NCBI RefSeq assembly: GCF_033118175.1
Contig: NW_026870888.1
Span: 248,001 to 312,000, forward strand
Length of the DNA: 64,000 bases
Direction of reading: 5' to 3'
DNA from: Dama dama
Taxonomy: Eukaryota; Chordata; Mammalia; Artiodactyla; Cervidae
Below the pieces are notes generated by a model, which was not told where the DNA came from, did not search any database, and was given only the letters and a program-made list of their open reading frames with translations. A program made the translations under genes and the position numbers. Of this stretch, positions 37,537 through 49,025 are shown piece by piece; the first letter of the stretch is position 1; each line of letters opens with the position of its first letter.

Positions 37537-39177
37537 CATCGTTTGAAAACTCGAGAGGTACGCGGAGATCAATGCTTCCAAAGGAGACGATACCTGACTC
37601 CTCTTGAAAATGGATAGGAGTCCCAGGATCCCTATGGCACGTGGAAAGTGACCCTGGGTCTCCTGCCTCACTTGGAGACGCGTCCCAATTGCCATGCCAA
37701 GACTCGAGGAGAATCCCGAGGTGTCCATCGCACCTAGGCAGGAGTCCTGACATCGCTGAACAAACACGTGTCTGGAAGGGCCCTCCCCGTCGTAACTCGA
37801 GAATATACCCCAGGTTCCGGCCGCAACTCGAGAAAAACCATGAGACTTCCCCCTCGCCGCGAGATGAGGCCCGATTCCCCTGCACTGCCTGCAGAGCATT
37901 TCCGTGTTCCACATCAAACGTGAAAGGAGCCTTCATTTCCTTGATGGCACTCCAGAGAAAACCCAAGATCACTGTCTCAAGTCTAGAGGGATGCTGAGGT
38001 CACTGTAGCAACACGAAAGGGCTCCGTGGACCCCAAATCGACTCGAGATGAGAGCTTAGTCCCTGGCTTCGACACAAGAGGAATACCAACTTTCTTCAAG
38101 CACCTCAAGAGGAGGCTTCTCTCAGCTACAGGTATGTGAGAGGGACCCAGATTTTGTCCCTCAAGTGGAATGGACACCGAGATGCTCTGACTCGAAGTAA
38201 GGCCGGATATCCCTGCAGTGAATTGAATGCAGGCTCGTCTTGGATCTCCCAAGACGAAGGGATGTCTGAATCCCCTGTGGAGACCACAGAGAAAGACCTC
38301 GTTCTCCGCCTCATCGCGACCGGAGGCCTCACATCCTCTGAAAACTCGAGAGGTCCGCGGAGATCAATGCTTCCTAAGGAGACGATGCCTGACTCCTCTT
38401 GAAAATGGATAGGAGTCCCAGGATCCCTGTGGCACGTGGAAAGCGAACATGGGTCTCCCGCCTCACGTGGAGACGCGTGCCAACTGCCATGCCAAGACTC
38501 GAGGAGAATCCCGAGGTGTCCCTCGCACCTAGGCAGGAGTCCTGACGTCGCTGAACAAACACGTGTCGGGAAGGGCCCTCCCCGTCGTAACTCGAGAATA
38601 TACCCCAGGTTCTGACCGCAACTCGAGAAAAACCATGAGACTTCCCCCTCGCCGCGAGATGAGGCCCGATTCCCCTGCACCGCGTGCAGAGCAATTCCGT
38701 GTTCCACATCAAACGTGAAAGGAGCCTTGATTTCCTTGATGGCACTCCAGAGAAAACCCAAGATCACTCTCTCAAGTCTAGAGGGATCCTCAGGTCACTG
38801 TAGCTACACGAAAGGGCTCCGTGGACCCCAAATCAACTCGAGATGAGAGCTTAATCCCTGGCTTCGACTCAAGAGGAATACCATCTTTCCACAAGCACCT
38901 CAAGAGGAGGCTTCTCTCAGCTTCAGGTATGTGAGAGGGACCCTGAGTTTGTGTTCTCAAGTGGAATGGACACCGAGATGATCTGACTCGAAGTAAGGCC
39001 TGATATCCCTGCAGTGAATTGAATGCAGGCTCGTCTTGCATCTCCCAAGACGAAGGGATGTCTGAATCCCCTGTGGAGACCACAGAGAAAGACTTCTTTC
39101 TCCGCCTCATCGCGACCGGAGACCTCACATCATTTGAAAACGCGAGAGGTCCGCGGATATTAATGCTTCCAAAGGAG
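37537..39177. repeat. Higher-order segment copy 2 (period 2387 bp)
   Basis: This is the second copy of the 35,150-36,790 segment. The same rare words occur at +2387: GAGAGGTACGCGG near 37,554, ACCCAGATTTTGTCCC near 38,145, TTTGTGTTCTC near 38,949 and GGATATTAATGC near 39,156. Differences are scattered single bases (for example AGACGAAGGG near 38,254 against the altered CGAAGTAGGG in copy 1). The 36,790-37,537 stretch between copies is an ordinary unit that completes the trimer. Unit starts in this region are 35818, 36614, 37410, 38205 and 39001. Confidence 0.85.
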
Positions 39178-42100
39178 ATGATGCCTGACTCCTCTTGAAA
39201 ATGGATAGGAGTCCCAGGATCCCTGTGGCACGTGGAAAGGGACCCTGGGTCTCCCGCCTCACGTGGAGACGCGTCCTAATTGCCATGCCAAGACTCGAGG
39301 AGAATCCCGAGGTGTCCCTCGCACATAGGCAGGAGTCCTGACGTCGCTGAGCGAACACGTGCCTGGAGGGGCCCTCCCCGTCGTAACTCGAGAATATACA
39401 CCAGGATCCGGCCGCAACTTGAGAATAACCGTGAGACTTCCCCCTCGCCGCGAGATGAGGCCCGATTCCCCTGCACTGCGTGCAATGCAATTCCGTCTTA
39501 CACATCAAACGTGAAAGGAGCCTTGATTTCCTTGATGGCACTCCAGAGAAAACCCAAGATCACTGTCTTAAGGGTATAGGGATCCTGAGGTCACTGTAGC
39601 AACACGAAAGGGCTCCGTGGACCCCAAATCAACACGAGATGAGAGCTTAGTCCCTGGCTTCGACTCAAGAAGAATACCAACTTTCCACAAGCACCTCAAG
39701 TGGAGGCTTCTCTCAGCTACAGGTATGTGAGAGGGACCCTGGGTTTCTGGCCTCAAGTGGAATGGACACCGAGATGCTCTGACTCGAAGTAAGGCCGGAT
39801 ATCCCTGCCGTGAAGTGAATGCAGGTTCGTCTTGGATCTCTCAAGATGAAGGGATGTCTGAATCCCCTGTGGAGACCAGACAGAAAAACCTAGTTCACCG
39901 TCTCTTCACGATCAGAGGCCTCACATCCTTTGAAAACTCGAGAGGTCCCCGGAGATCAATGCTTCCAAAGGAGACGAAGCCTGACTCCTCTTGAAAATGG
40001 ATAGGAGTCCCAGGATCCCTGTGTCACGTGGAAAGGGACCCTGGGTCTCCTGCCTCACGTGGAGACATGTCCCAATTGCCATGCCAATACTCGAGGAGAA
40101 TACGGAGGTGACCCTCGCACCTAGGCAGGAGTCCTGACGTCGCTGAACAAACACGTGCCTGGAAGGTCCCTCCCCATCGTAACTCGAGAATATACACCAG
40201 GTTCCGGCCGCAACTCGAGAAAAACCATGAGAATTCCCCCTCGCCGCGAGATGAGGCCCGATTCCCCTGCACTGCGTGCAGAGCAATTCCGTGTTCCACA
40301 TCAAACGTGAAAGGAGCCTTGATTTCCTTGATGGCACTCCAGAGAAAAACCAAGATCACTGTCTCAAGGGTAGAGGGATCCTGAGGTCACTGTAGCAACA
40401 GGAAAGGTCTCCGTGGACCCCAAATCAACTCGAGATGAGAGCTTAGTTCCTGGCTTCGACTCAAGAGGAATACCAACATTCCACAAGCACTTCAAGAGCA
40501 GGCTTCTCTCAGCTGCAGGTATGTGAGAGGGACCCTGAGTTTGTGGCCTCAAGTGGAATGGACCCTGGGATGTTCTGACTCGAAGTAAGGTCGGATATTC
40601 CTGCAGGAAATTGAATGCACGCGTGTGTTGCATCTCCCAAGACGAAGGGATGTCTGGATCCCCTGTGGAGAACACAGAGAAAGACCTAGTTTTCCGCCTC
40701 ATCGCGACCGGAGGCCTCACATCCTTTGAAAACGCGAGAGGTCCGCGGAGATCAATGCTTCCAAAGGAGATGATGCCTGACTCCTCTTGAAAATGGATAG
40801 GGGTCCCGGGATTCCTGTGGCACGTGGAAAGGGACCCTGGGTCTCCCGCCTCACGTAGAGACGCGTCCCAATGGCCATGCCAAGACTCGAGGAGAATCCC
40901 GAGGTGTCCCTCGCACCTAGGCAGGAGTCCTGACATCGCTGAACAAACACATGCCTGGAAGGGCACTCCCCGTCGTAACTCGAGAATATACCCCAGGTTC
41001 CGGCCGCAACTCGAGAAAAAAAATGAGACTTCCCCCTCGCCGTGAGATGAGGCCCGATTCCCCTGCACTGCATGCAGAGCTATTCCATGTTCCACATCAA
41101 ACGTGAAAGGAGCCTTGATTTCCTTGATGGCACTCCAGAGAAAACCCAAGATCACTGTCTCAAGTCTAGAGGGATCCTGAGGTCATGGTAGCAACACCAA
41201 AGGTCTCCGTGGACCCCAAATCAACTCGAGATGAGAGCTTAGTCCCTGGCTTCGACTCAAGAGGAATACCAAATTTCCACAGTCACCTCAAGAGGAGGCT
41301 TCTCTCAGCTACAGGTATGTGAGAGGGACCCTGAGTTTGTGGCCTCAAGTGGAATGGACACCGAGATGCTCTGACTGTAAGTATGGCCGGATATCCCTGC
41401 AGTGAATTGAATGCAGGCTCGTTTTGCATCTCCCACGACGAAGGGATGTCTGAATCCCCTGTGGAGACCACAGAGAAAGACCTCGTTCTCCGCCTCATCG
41501 CGACCGGAGGCCTCACATCCTTTGAAAACTCGAGAGGTCCGCGGAGATCAATGCTTCCTAAGGAGACGATGCCTGACTCTTCTTGAAAATGGATTGGAGT
41601 CCCAGGATCCCTGTGGCACGTGGAAAGGGACCCTGGGTCTCCCGCCTCACATGGAGACGCGTCCCAATTGCCATGCCAAGACTCGAGGAGAGTCCCGAGG
41701 AGTCCCTCGCACCTAGGCAGGAGTCCTGACGTTGCTGAACAAACACGTGTCTGGAAGGGGCCTCCCCGTCATAACTCGAGAATATACCCCAGGTTCCGGC
41801 CGCATCTCGAGAAAACCCATGAGACTTTCCCCTCGCCGCGATATGAGGCCCGATTCCCGTGCACAGAGTGCAGAGCAATTCCGTGTTCCACATCAAACGT
41901 GGAAGGAGCCTTGATTTCCTTGATGGCACTCCAGAGAAAACCCAAGATCACTGTCTCAAGTCTAGAGGGATCCTGAGGTCACTGTAGTAACACGAAAGGG
42001 CTCCGTGGACCCCAAATCAACTCGAGATGAGAGCTTAGTCCCTGGCTTCGACTCAAGAGGAATACCCACTTTCCACAAGCACCTCAAGAGGAGGCTTTTC

Positions 42101-42310
42101 TCAGCTACAGGTATGTGAGAGGGACCCTGACTTTGTGGCCTCAAGTGGAATGGACCCTGAGATGTTCTGACTCGAAGTAAGGTCGGATATCCCTGCAGGA
42201 AATTGAATGCACGCGTGTGTTGCATCTCCGAAGATGAAGGGATGTCTGAATCCCCTGTGGAGACCACAGAGAAAGACCTAGTTCTACGCCTCATCGCCAC
42301 CCGAAGCCTC

Positions 42311-43115
42311 ACGTCCTTTGAAAACTCGAGAGGTCCCGGGAGATCAATGCTTCCAAAGGAGACGATGGCTGACTCCTCTTGAAAATGGATAAGAGTCCCA
42401 GGATCCCTGTGGCACGTGGAAAGGGACCCTGTGCCTCCCGCCTCACGTGGATACGCGTCCCAATGGCCATGCCAAGACTCGAGGAGAATGCCGAGGTGTC
42501 CCTCGCACCTAGGCAGGAGTCCTGACGTCGCTGAAGGAACACGTGTCTGGAAGGGCCCTCCCCGTCGTAACTCGAGAATATACCCCAGGTTCCAAGCGCA
42601 ACTCGAAAAAAACCATGAGACTTACCCCTCGCCGTGAGATGAGGCCCGATTCCCCTGAACTGCGTGAAGAGCAATTCCGAGTACCACATCAAACATGAAA
42701 GGAGCCTTGATTTCCTTAATGGCACTCCAGAGAACACCCAAGATCACTGTCTCAAGTTTAGAGGGATCCTGAGGTCACTGTAGCAACACAAAAGGGTTCC
42801 GTGGACCCCAAATCAACTCGAGATGAGAGCTTCGTCCCTGGCTTCGACTCAAGAGGAATACCCACTTTCCACAAGCACCTCAAGAGGAGGCTACTCTCAG
42901 CTACAGGTATGTGAGAGGGACCCTGAGTTTGTGGCCTCAAGTGGAATAGACACCGAGATGCTCTGACTCGAAGGAAGGCCGGATATCCCTGCAGTGAATT
43001 GAATGCAGGCTCGTCTTGCATCTCCCACAACGAAGGGATGTCTGAATCCCCTGTGGAGACCATAGAGAAAGACCTAGTTTTCCACCTCATCGCGACCGGA
43101 GGCCTCACGTCCTTT
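42311..43115. repeat. Isolated type B unit inside mixed/A sequence
   Basis: Nearly the full set of type B alleles is present across one unit: CCTCACGTCC near 42,308, CAATGGCCATG near 42,461, AAACATGAAAGG near 42,692, GAGAACACCC near 42,731, GCTTCGTCCC near 42,828, AATACCCAC near 42,855, GAAGGAAGGCC near 42,970 and CCTCACGTCC near 43,103. The downstream marker near 43,256 is type A (CAATTGCC). One B-type marker (AATACCCAC) appears earlier, near 42,060, so the left edge is ragged. A conversion tract or single-unit transfer from a B block is the simplest reading. Confidence 0.7.
42644..42660 (-). other. CENP-B-box-like word, 8 of 9 core bases
   Basis: On the minus strand this 17-mer matches the CENP-B core NTTCGNNNNANNCGGGN at every fixed base except the fifth (A for G). 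It arises because CCCCTGCAC of the consensus has become CCCCTGAAC. The consensus version matches only 7 of 9. One-mismatch words are expected by chance at a low rate per unit, so this is weak evidence for CENP-B binding. Confidence 0.3.
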
Positions 43116-46100
43116 GAAAACTCGAGCGGTCCGCAAAGATCAATGCTTCCAAAGGAGACGATGCCTGACTCCTCTTGAAAATGGATAGGAGTCCCAGGAT
43201 CCCTGTGGCACGTGGAAAGGGACCCTGGGTCTCCCGCCTCACGTGGAGACGCGTCCCAATTGCCATGCCAAGACTCGAGGAGAATCCCGAGGTGTCCTTC
43301 GCACCTAGGCAGGAGTCCTGACGTCGCTGAACAAACACGTGTCTGGAAAGGCCCTCCCCGTCGTAACTCGAGAATATACCCCAGGTTCCGGCCACAACTC
43401 GAGAAAAACCATAGGACTGCCCCCTCGCCGCAAGATGAGGTTAGATTCCCCTGCACTGCGTGCAGAGAAATTCCGTGTTCCACATCAAACGTGAAAGGAG
43501 CATTGATTTCCTTGATGGCACTCCAGAGAAAACCCAAGATAACTGTCTCAAGTCTAGAGGGATCCTGAGGTCACTGGAGCAACACGAAAGGGCTCCGTGG
43601 ACCCCAAATCAACTCGAGATGAGAGCTTAGTCCCTGTCTTCAACTCAAGTGGAATACCAACTTTCCACAAGCACCTCAAGAGGAGGCTTCTCTCAGCTAC
43701 AGGTATGTGAGAGGGACCCTGAGTTTGTGGCCTCAAGTGGAATGGACACCGAGATGCTCTGACTCGAAGTCAGGCCGGATATCCCTGCAGTGAATTGAAT
43801 GCAGGCTCGTCTTGCATCTCCCAAGAGGAAGGGATGTCTGAATCCCCTGTGGAGACCACAGAGAAAGACCTAGTCCTCCGCCTCATCGCGACCGGAGGCC
43901 TCACATTCTTTGAAAACTCGAGAGGTCCGCGGAGATCAATGCTTCCAAAGGAGACGATGCCTGACTCCTCTTGAAAATGGATAGGAGTCCCAGGATCCCT
44001 GTGGCATGTGGAAAGGGACCCTGGGTTTTCCAATTCACGTGGAGACGCGTACCAATTGCCGTGCCAAGACTCGAGGAGAATCCCGAGGTTTCCCTCGCAC
44101 CTAGGCAGGAGTGCTGACGTCGCTGAACAAACACCTGTCTGGAAGGGCCCTCCCCGTCGTAACTCGAGAATATACCCCAGGTTCCGGCCGCAACTCGAGA
44201 AAAACCATGAGACTTCCCCCTCGCAGCGACATGAGTCCCGATTCCCCTGCACTGCGTGCAGAGCAATTCCCTGTTCCACATCAAACGTGAAAGGACCCTT
44301 GATTTCCTTGATGGCACTCCAGAGAAAACCCAAGATCACTGTCTCAAGTCTAGAGGGATCCTGAGGTCACTGGAGCAACACGAAAGGGTTCCGTGAACCC
44401 CAAATAAACTCGGGATGAGATCTGAGTCCTTGGCGTCGACTCAAGAGGAATACCAACTTTCCACAAGCACCTCAAGAGGAGGCTTCTCTCAGCTACAGGT
44501 ATGTGAGAGGACCCTGAGTTTGTGGCCTCAAGTGGAATGGACACCGAGATGCTCTGACTCGAAGTAAGGCCGGATATCCCTGCAGTGAATTGAGTGCAGG
44601 CTCGTCTTGCATCTCCCAAGACGACGGGATGTCTGAATCCCCTGTGGAAACCACACAGAAAGACTTAGTCCTCAGCCTCATCGCGACTGGAGGCCTCACA
44701 TCCTTTGAAAACTCGAGAGGTCCACGGAGATCAATGCTTCCAAAGGAGACGATGCCTGAATCCTCTTGAAAATGGATAGGAGTCCCAGGATCCCTGTGGC
44801 ACGTGGAAAGGGACCCTGGGTCTCCCGCTTCACGTGGAGTCGCGTCCCATTTGCCATGCCAAGACTCGTGGAGAATCCAGAGGTGTCCCTCGCACCTAGG
44901 CAGGAGTCCTGACGTCGCTGAACAAACACGTGTCTGGAAGTGCCCTCCCCGTCGTAACTCGAGAATATACCCCAGGTTCCAGCCGCAACTCGAGAAAAAC
45001 CATGAGACTTCCCCCTCGCCGCGAGATGAGGCCCGATTCCCCTGCACTGCGTGCAGAGAAATTCCGTGTTCCACATCAAACGTGAAAGGAGCCTTGATTT
45101 CCTTGATGCCACTGCAGAGAAAACCGAAAGTCACTGTCTCAAGTCTAGAGGGATCCTGAGGTCACTGGAGCAACACGAAAGGTCTCCGTGGACCCCAAAT
45201 CAACTCGAGATGAGAGCTTAGTCCCTGGCTTCGACTCAAGAGGAATACCAAGTTTCCACAAGCACCTCAAGAGGAGGCTTCTCTCAGCTACAGGTATGTG
45301 AGAGGTACCCTGAGTTTGTGGCCTCAAGTGGAATGGACACCGAGATGCTCTGACTTGAAGTAAGGCCGGATAGCCCTGCAGTGAATTGAATGCAGGCTCG
45401 GCTTGCATCTCCCAAGACGAAGGGATGTCTGAATCCCCTGTGGAGACCGCAGAGAATGACCTAGTCCTCAGCCTCATCGCGACCGGAGGCCTCACATCCT
45501 TTGAAAACTCGAGAGGTCCAGGGAGATCAATGCTTCCAAAGGAGACGATGCCTGACTCTCTTGAAAATGGATAGGAGTCCCAGGATACCTGAGGCACGTG
45601 GAAAGGGACCCTGGGTCTCCCGCTTCACGTGGAGACGCGTCCCAATTGCCATGCCAAGACTCGAGGAGAATCCCGCGGTGTCCCTCGCACCTAGGCAGGA
45701 GTCCTGACGTCGCTGAACAAACACGTGTCCGGAAGGGCCCTCCCCGTCGTAACTCGAGAATATACCCCAGGTTCCGGCCGCAACTCAAGAAAAACCATGA
45801 GACTTCCCCCTCGCCGCGAGATGAGGCCCGATTCCCCTGCACTGTGTGCAGAGCAATTCCGTGTTCCACATCAAACGTGAAAGGAGCCTTGATTGCCTTG
45901 ATGGCACTCCAGAGAAAACCAAAAGTCACTGTGTCAAGTCTAGAGGGATCCTGAGGCCACTGTAGCAGCATGAAAGGGCTCCGTGGACCCCAAATCAACT
46001 CGAGATGATAACTTAGTCCCTGGCTTCGACCTAAGAGGAATACCAACTTTCCAGAAGCACCTCAAGATGAGGCTTCTCTCAGCTACAGGTATGTGAGAGG

Positions 46101-49008
46101 GACCCTGAATTTGTGGCCTCAAGTGAAATGGACACCGAGATGCTCTGACTCGAAGTAAGGCCGGATGTCCCTGCAGTGAATTGAATGCAGGCTCGTCTTC
46201 CATCTCCCAAGACGAAGGGATGTCTGAATCCCCTGTGGAGACCACAGAGAAAGACCTAGTCCTCCGCCTCAACGCGACCGGAGGCCTCACATCCTTTGAA
46301 AACTCGAGAGGTCCGCGGAGATCAATGCTTCCAAAGGAGACGATGCCTGACTCCTCTTGAAAATGGATAGGAGTGCCAGGATCCCTGTGCCACGTGGAAA
46401 GGGACCCTGGGTCTCCCGCCTCATGTGGAGACGCGTCCCAATTGCCATGCCAAGACTCGTTGAGAATCCCGAAGTGTCCCTCGCACCTAGGCAGGAGTCC
46501 TGACGTCGCTGAACAAACACGTGTCTGGAAGGGCCCTCCCCGTCGTAACTCGAGAATATACCCCAGGTTCCTGCCGCAACTCGAGAAAAACCATGAGAAT
46601 TCCCCCTCGCCGCGAGATGAGACCCGATTCCCCTGCACTGCGTGCAGAGCAATTCCGTGTTCCACATCAAACGTGAAAGGAGCCTTGATTTCCTTGATGG
46701 CACTCCAGAGAAAACCCAAGATCACTGTCTCAATTCTTGAGGGATCCTGAGGTCAGTGGAGCAACACGAAAGGGCTCCATGGACCCAAAATCAACTCGAG
46801 ATGAGAGCTTAGCCCCTGGCTTTTACCCAAGAGGAATACAAACTTTCCACAAGCACCTCGAGAGGAGGCTTCTCTAAGCTACAGGTATGTGAAAGGGACC
46901 CTGAGTTTGTGGCCTCAAGTGGAATGGACACCGAGATGCTCTGAATCGAAGTAAGGCCGGATATCCCTGCAGTGAATTGAATGCAGGCTCGACTTGCATC
47001 TCCCAAGACGAAAGGATGTCTGAATCCCCTGTGGAGACCACAGAGAAAGACCTAGTTCTCCGCCTCATCGCGACCGGAGGCCTCACATCCTTGGAAAACT
47101 GGAGACGTCCGCCGAGATCAATGCTTCCAAAGGAGACGATGCCTGACTCCTCTTGAAAATGGATAGGAGTCCCAGGATCCCTGTGGCACGTGGAAAGGGA
47201 CCCTGGGTCTCCCGCCTCACGTGGAGACGCATCCCAATGGCCATGCCAAGACTCGAGGAGAATCCCGAGGTGTCCCTCGCACCTAGGCAGGAGTCCTGAC
47301 ATCGCTGAACAAACACGTGTCTGGAAGGGCCCTCCCCGTCGTAACTCGAGAATATACCCCAGGTTCCGGCCGCAACTCGAGAAAAACCATGAGACTTCCC
47401 CCTCGCCGCGAGATGAGGCACGATTCCCCTGCACTGCATGCAGAGCAATTCCGTGTTCCACATCAAACATGAAAGGAGCCTTGATTTCCTTGATGGCACT
47501 CCAGAGAACACCAAGATCACTGTCTCAATTCTAGAGGGATCCTGAGGTCACTGTAGCAACACGGAAGGGCTCCATGGACCCCAAATCAACTCGAGATGAG
47601 AGATTCGTCCCTGGCTTCGACTCAAGAGGAATACCCACTTTCCACAAGCAACTCAGGAGGAGGCTACTCTCAGCTACAGGTATGTGAGAGGGACCCTGAG
47701 TTTGTGGCCTCAAGTGGAATGGACACCGAGATGCTCTGACTCGAAGGAAGGCCGGATATCCCTGCAGAGAATTGAAAGCAGGCTCTTCTTGCATCTCCCA
47801 CGACGAAGGGATGTCTGAATCCCCTGTGGAGCCCACAGAGAAAGACCTAGTTCTCCACCTCATCGTGACCGGAGGCCTCACGTCCTTTGAAAACTCGAGA
47901 GGTCCGCGGAGATCAATGCTTCCAAAGGAGACGATGCCTGACTCCTCTAGAAAATGGATAGGAGTCCCAGGATCCCTGTGGAACGTGGAAAGCGACCCTG
48001 GGTCTCCCGCCTCACGTGGAGACGCGTCCCAATGGCCATGCCAAGACTCGAGGAGAATCCCGAGGTGTCCCTCGCACCTAGGCAGGAGTCCTGACGTCGC
48101 TGAAGAAACACGTGTCTGGAAGGGCCCTCCCCGTCGTAACTCGAGAATACAGCCCAGGTTCCGGCCGCAACTCGAGAAAAACCAAGAGACTTCCCCCTCG
48201 CCGTGAGATGAGGCCCGATTCCCCTGGACTGCGTGCAGAGCAATTCCGTGTTCCACAACAAACATGAAAGGAGCCTTGATTTCCTTAATGGCACTCCAGA
48301 GAACACCCAAGATCACTGTCGCAAGTCTAGAGGGATCCTGAGGTCACTGGAGCAACACGAAAGGGCTCCGTGGACCCCAAATCAACTCGAGATGAGAGCT
48401 TCTTCCCTGACTTCGACTCAAGAGGAATACCCACTTTCCACAAGCACCTCAAGAGGAGGCTTCTCTCAGCTACAGGTATGTGAGAGGGACCCTGAGTTTG
48501 TGGCCTCAAGTGGAATGGGCACCGAGATGCTCTGACTCGAAGGAAGGCCAGATATCCCTCCAGTGAATTGAATGCAGGCTCGTCTTGCATCTCCCACGAC
48601 GAAGGGATGTCTGAATCCCCTGTGGAGACCACAGAGAAACACCTAGTTCTCCGCCTCATCGCGACCGGAGGCCTCACGTCCTTTGAAAACTCGAGAGGTC
48701 CGCGGAGATCAATGCTTCCAAAGGAGACGATGCCTGACTCCTCTTGAAAATGGATAGGAGTCCCAGGATCCCTGTGGCACGTGGAAAGGGACCCTGGGTC
48801 TCCCGCCTCACGTGGAGACGCGTCCCAATGGCCATGCCAAGACTCGAGGAGAATCCCGAGGTGTCCCTCGCACCTAGGCAGGAGTCCTGACGTCGCTGAA
48901 CAAACACGTGTTTGGCAGGGGCCTCCCCGTCGTACCTCGAGAATATACCCCAGGTTCCGGCCGCAACTCGAGAAAAACCATGAGACTTCCCCCTCGCCGC
49001 GAGATGAG

Positions 49009-49025
49009 GCCCGATTCCCCTGAAC
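49009..49025 (-). other. CENP-B-box-like word, 8 of 9 core bases
   Basis: This is the same word and the same single mismatch (fifth base) as at 42,644-42,660, in a type B unit. The change CCCCTGCAC to CCCCTGAAC is found in B-type units only, so the three copies share descent rather than arising independently. Confidence 0.3.

Larger units (their letters stand above)
39177..47130. repeat. Mixed to type A satellite block, units 51-60
   Basis: Unit starts are 39797, 40593, 41389, 42185, 42981, 43777, 44572, 45368, 46163 and 46959. Two units two apart share the rare word GAATGCACGCGTGTGTTGC (near 40,612 and 42,205), with ATGGACCCTG and ATGTTCTGAC just upstream. From about 43,260 alleles are type A (CAATTGCC, AAACGTG, CTAGTCCTCC). 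The stretch 44.3-46.7 kb shares ACTCGTGGAGAATC and GTCCTCAGCCTC with units near 56.6-58.4 kb, about 15 units away. Confidence 0.75.
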
